This document shows positions 15,012-16,507 of a stretch of 16,507 nucleotides of DNA, piece after piece. This DNA comes from WLMZ01 sp037139095 (GTDB lineage Bacteria; Actinomycetota; Acidimicrobiia; Acidimicrobiales; Ilumatobacteraceae), in assembly GCA_037139095.1 (NCBI GenBank), contig JBAXHD010000051.1, forward strand, positions 1-16,507, read 5' to 3'. The notes beneath the pieces were generated by a model. That model was not told the DNA's origin and ran no database searches. It saw nothing but the letters and a program-made list of their open reading frames with translations. The first letter of the stretch is position 1; each line of letters begins with the position of its first letter. A program made the position numbers and the translations under genes.

Positions 15012-15736
15012 ACGTCTTCACCATCTTCACCGGACTCGTCGACGACTTCTGCAGCCAAAGCTTGCTCGGGAAGTGTCGCACCACCGGCCTGCTCGATCTG
15101 CGTTGCCACGATCTGCGTGACCACACCACCGATGCGCATCGCACCGTCGATGACTCGCCGTTTGGTGGCGGCGCCGGAATGGTGATGCAGCCCGGCCCCA
15201 TTTTTGCCTCCGTCGAAGCTGCCGAACCGCCTCGTCCATTGTTTCTGCTCGGCCCGGGTGGCCGTCGCTTCGATCAGCGCATGGCCCACGAACTCGCCGA
15301 GAGCGGTGGGTTTAGCTTGTTGTGTGGCCGCTACGAGGGCATCGATCACCGGGTACGCGAGCACTTGGTCGATGACGAACTATCCATTGGCGATGTGGTG
15401 CTGTCGGGTGGCGAAGTCGCCGCATGCCTCGTCATCGAGGCCGTCGCCCGACTGCTACCCGGCGCTATGGGCAACGACATGAGTCCGGTGACCGAGAGTT
15501 TTGGAGCATCGGGACTGCTCGAGGAGCCCCAGTTCACGCGCCCCAATGAGTTCAGGGGATGGGCGGTGCCCGAGATCTTGCGCAGCGGCGATCACGCCAA
15601 AGTGGCTCGCTGGCGCCATGCGCAGGCGTTGCATCGCACCCTTCGGTATCGGCCCGACCTGATCGAGGCGCGCGGCGGACTTTCAGATGATGACCGTCGT
15701 TTGTTGGAAGAGTTCCCTTCTACGGCCTATCCTTGA
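15002..15736 (+). CDS. trmD: tRNA (guanine37-N1)-methyltransferase TrmD
   Basis: TrmD uses S-adenosylmethionine to methylate G37 beside the anticodon and so prevents frameshifts; it is a SPOUT enzyme with a trefoil knot. The 244-residue protein shows LLGPGGRRF (82-90), LLCGRYEGID (106-115), SIGDVVLSGGE (128-138), AVARLLPGAMGN (147-158), FTRPNEFRGWAVPEILRSGDH (178-198; the last part is the family's VP..L.SG.H motif) and an RRT-like tail. At the position of the catalytic Asp (Asp169 of the Haemophilus enzyme, in a DSF motif) there is Glu165 in TESF, and the next segment seems one residue longer. R150 matches Arg154. ATG 15002 gives the usual MRIDVFTIF start; ATG 14981 would add seven residues. 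Confidence 0.95.
   Translation: MRIDVFTIFTGLVDDFCSQSLLGKCRTTGLLDLRCHDLRDHTTDAHRTVDDSPFGGGAGMVMQPGPIFASVEAAEPPRPLFLLGPGGRRFDQRMAHELAESGGFSLLCGRYEGIDHRVREHLVDDELSIGDVVLSGGEVAACLVIEAVARLLPGAMGNDMSPVTESFGASGLLEEPQFTRPNEFRGWAVPEILRSGDHAKVARWRHAQALHRTLRYRPDLIEARGGLSDDDRRLLEEFPSTAYP
15130..15141. repeat. 12-bp perfect palindrome inside trmD, copy 2
   Basis: This is the second exact copy of CGATGCGCATCG, 130 bases after the first and inside the coding sequence (residues T43 to R47). See the copy at 15000-15011. Confidence 0.5.
15704..15733 (+). promoter_or_regulatory. Candidate promoter of rplS
   Basis: TTGGAA (15704-15709) and TATCCT (15728-15733) are 18 bases apart, within the end of trmD. Transcription would start near 15740 and give rplS a leader of about 45 bases. 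This would let L19 be made independently of TrmD. Confidence 0.4.
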
Positions 15737-15785
15737 GCGTTCGCCACTCAGGCTCCCGTTTCGGGCTGTTACGAAAGACCGCGTC

Positions 15786-16133
15786 ATGAAGTCCACCGAT
15801 CTTGTAGACAACCAGTACATCCGCACCGACATTCCTCAGTTCGGTCCTGGTGACGAAGTAAAGGTGCACGTCAAGGTCATCGAAGGCAACAAAGAGCGCA
15901 TCCAGATCTTTCAGGGCAACGTGATTGGCCTGCACGGCAGCGGCGTTGCCGAGACCTACACGGTCCGCAAGGTGAGCTACGGCGTTGGCGTCGAGCGCAC
16001 ATTCCCAATGCACGCCCCAACCGTGGCCAAGCTCGAAGTTGTTCGTCGTGGCGACGTGCGTCGCGCCAAGTTGTACTACCTGCGTGATCGCTCGGGTAAG
16101 GCAGCCAAGATCAAGGAAAAGCGCGACCGCTGA
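15786..16133 (+). CDS. rplS: 50S ribosomal protein L19 (bL19)
   Basis: L19 sits at the interface of the two ribosomal subunits. The 115-residue protein contains FGPGDEVKVHVKVIEGNKER, QIFQGNVIGLHGSG, ETYTVRKVSYGVGVERTFP and HAPTVAKLEVVRRGDVRRAKLYYLR, all characteristic of the family. The ATG at 15786 gives the usual length; upstream sequence in the frame shows no similarity. Only a weak GAAAGA lies before it. It follows trmD by 49 bases and may have its own promoter in the end of that gene. Confidence 0.97.
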   Translation: MKSTDLVDNQYIRTDIPQFGPGDEVKVHVKVIEGNKERIQIFQGNVIGLHGSGVAETYTVRKVSYGVGVERTFPMHAPTVAKLEVVRRGDVRRAKLYYLRDRSGKAAKIKEKRDR

Positions 16134-16142
16134 CCATTCCGG

Positions 16143-16161
16143 TCGGAGGCCGATTATTCGG
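16143..16161 (+). repeat. Alternating short hairpins before the DUF2469 gene
   Basis: TCGG (16143-16146) can pair with CCGA (16150-16153), which can alternatively pair with a second TCGG (16158-16161). The arms are only four bases and no T-run follows, so this is weak evidence of a terminator or regulatory structure. Confidence 0.2.
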
Positions 16162-16176
16162 TGAAAGCACCCTCCA

Positions 16177-16470
16177 TTGAGCTCTGACGATCTCGAGAAC
16201 TACGAGTCCGAGCGAGAGCTTCAACTCGCGCAGGAGTACCAAGACGTCGCGGGCATGTTCCGCTTCGCCGTTGAGACCGAGCGCCGGTTTTATCTGGCCA
16301 ACGCAGTGCAAGTGACTCAACTTGGCGATGCGTCGCGGCCCCTCATCGAGGTGGTGCTCACTGACGCATGGGTTTGGGACATGTACCGCAAGACCCGCTT
16401 CGTTCCGAAGGTTCGGGTGCTCACGTTCAAGGACGTGAATATCGAGGAACTCCCTCCGATCGACCTGTAG
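16177..16470 (+). CDS. DUF2469 family protein, function unknown
   Basis: The 97-residue product belongs to DUF2469, a conserved actinobacterial family (Rv2901c of M. tuberculosis is a member). No function is known to me. Typical stretches are DDLENYESERELQLAQEYQDV near the start, VETERRFYLANAV, LTDAWVWDMYRKTRFV and VRVLTFKDVNIEEL. It is acidic and soluble, with no signal peptide or membrane segment. The TTG at 16177 is chosen because it gives the family start (SSDDLE preceded by one residue); only a weak GAAAG precedes it. In M. tuberculosis lepB and rnhB lie between rplS and this gene; here they are absent and the gap is 43 bases. Confidence 0.9.
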   Translation: MSSDDLENYESERELQLAQEYQDVAGMFRFAVETERRFYLANAVQVTQLGDASRPLIEVVLTDAWVWDMYRKTRFVPKVRVLTFKDVNIEELPPIDL

Positions 16471-16482
16471 ACCTGTCGCGCA

Positions 16483-16507
16483 ATGCGCGCGGGCGTTGGG
16501 GAGAAGA
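16483..16507 (+). CDS. Possible start of a further gene, cut by the window edge
   Basis: An ATG at 16483 opens a frame of eight codons (MRAGVGEK) up to the end of the window. In M. tuberculosis a YraN-type nuclease gene (Rv2898c) lies a little beyond the DUF2469 gene, and such proteins often begin near a G-x-x-G-E pattern. Too little is present to identify it. Confidence 0.2.

Noticed and set aside
16477..16489. Hairpin CGCGC-AAT-GCGCG after the DUF2469 gene as a terminator
   Set aside because: The stem is only five bases, the loop is three, no T-run follows, and a possible next start codon lies within it.

Overview
The window is a dense, almost entirely plus-strand block of bacterial core genes of high G+C content. 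Gene order and content point to an actinobacterium: a DUF2469 gene closes the block, and the chain DUF177, rnc, mutM, smc, ftsY, ffh, rpsP, khpA, rimM, trmD, rplS, DUF2469 follows the Mycobacterium tuberculosis order (Rv2926c down to Rv2901c) with local changes. A deep lineage such as Acidimicrobiia is plausible but is only an inference. Eighteen genes are complete. The longest gap between genes is 93 bases (between ffh and rpsP), so no stretch over 300 bases lacks a gene. I see no tRNA, rRNA, CRISPR, insertion sequence or phage gene.

Layout. (1) 13-2096: yceD (DUF177), rpmF (ribosomal protein L32, 59 codons), plsX and an acyl carrier protein gene. (2) 2099-7227: rnc (apparently starting at a CTG codon), mutM and smc. 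(3) 7224-11191: a complete ABC importer of the YdcSTUV (putrescine/spermidine) type, in the order ATPase, lipoprotein, permease, permease; its first codon overlaps the smc stop. (4) 11212-13818: ftsY and ffh, the receptor and the protein core of the signal recognition particle. (5) 13912-16470: rpsP, khpA, rimM, trmD, rplS and a DUF2469 gene, covering ribosome assembly and tRNA modification.

How the genes work together. The block supplies ribosome parts (L32, S16, L19), rRNA and ribosome maturation factors (RNase III, RimM, KhpA, probably YceD), membrane lipid precursors (PlsX, ACP), co-translational membrane targeting (FtsY, Ffh), genome upkeep (MutM, SMC) and one nutrient importer. Many joints are translationally coupled: rnc/mutM TGATG, smc/ATPase GTGA, ATPase/lipoprotein ATGA, rpsP/khpA GTGA, and an 8-base overlap of khpA and rimM. 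Candidate -10 elements of the form TANCNT lie before rpmF, smc, ftsY, ffh, rpsP and rplS; those of ftsY and ffh would give leaderless mRNAs.

I do not see an undescribed multi-gene system. The points most worth a second look are a perfect 9-bp inverted repeat that pairs the rpmF start codon with its own -10 region, the CTG start of rnc, the importer inserted between smc and ftsY, and a Glu at the catalytic Asp position of TrmD.
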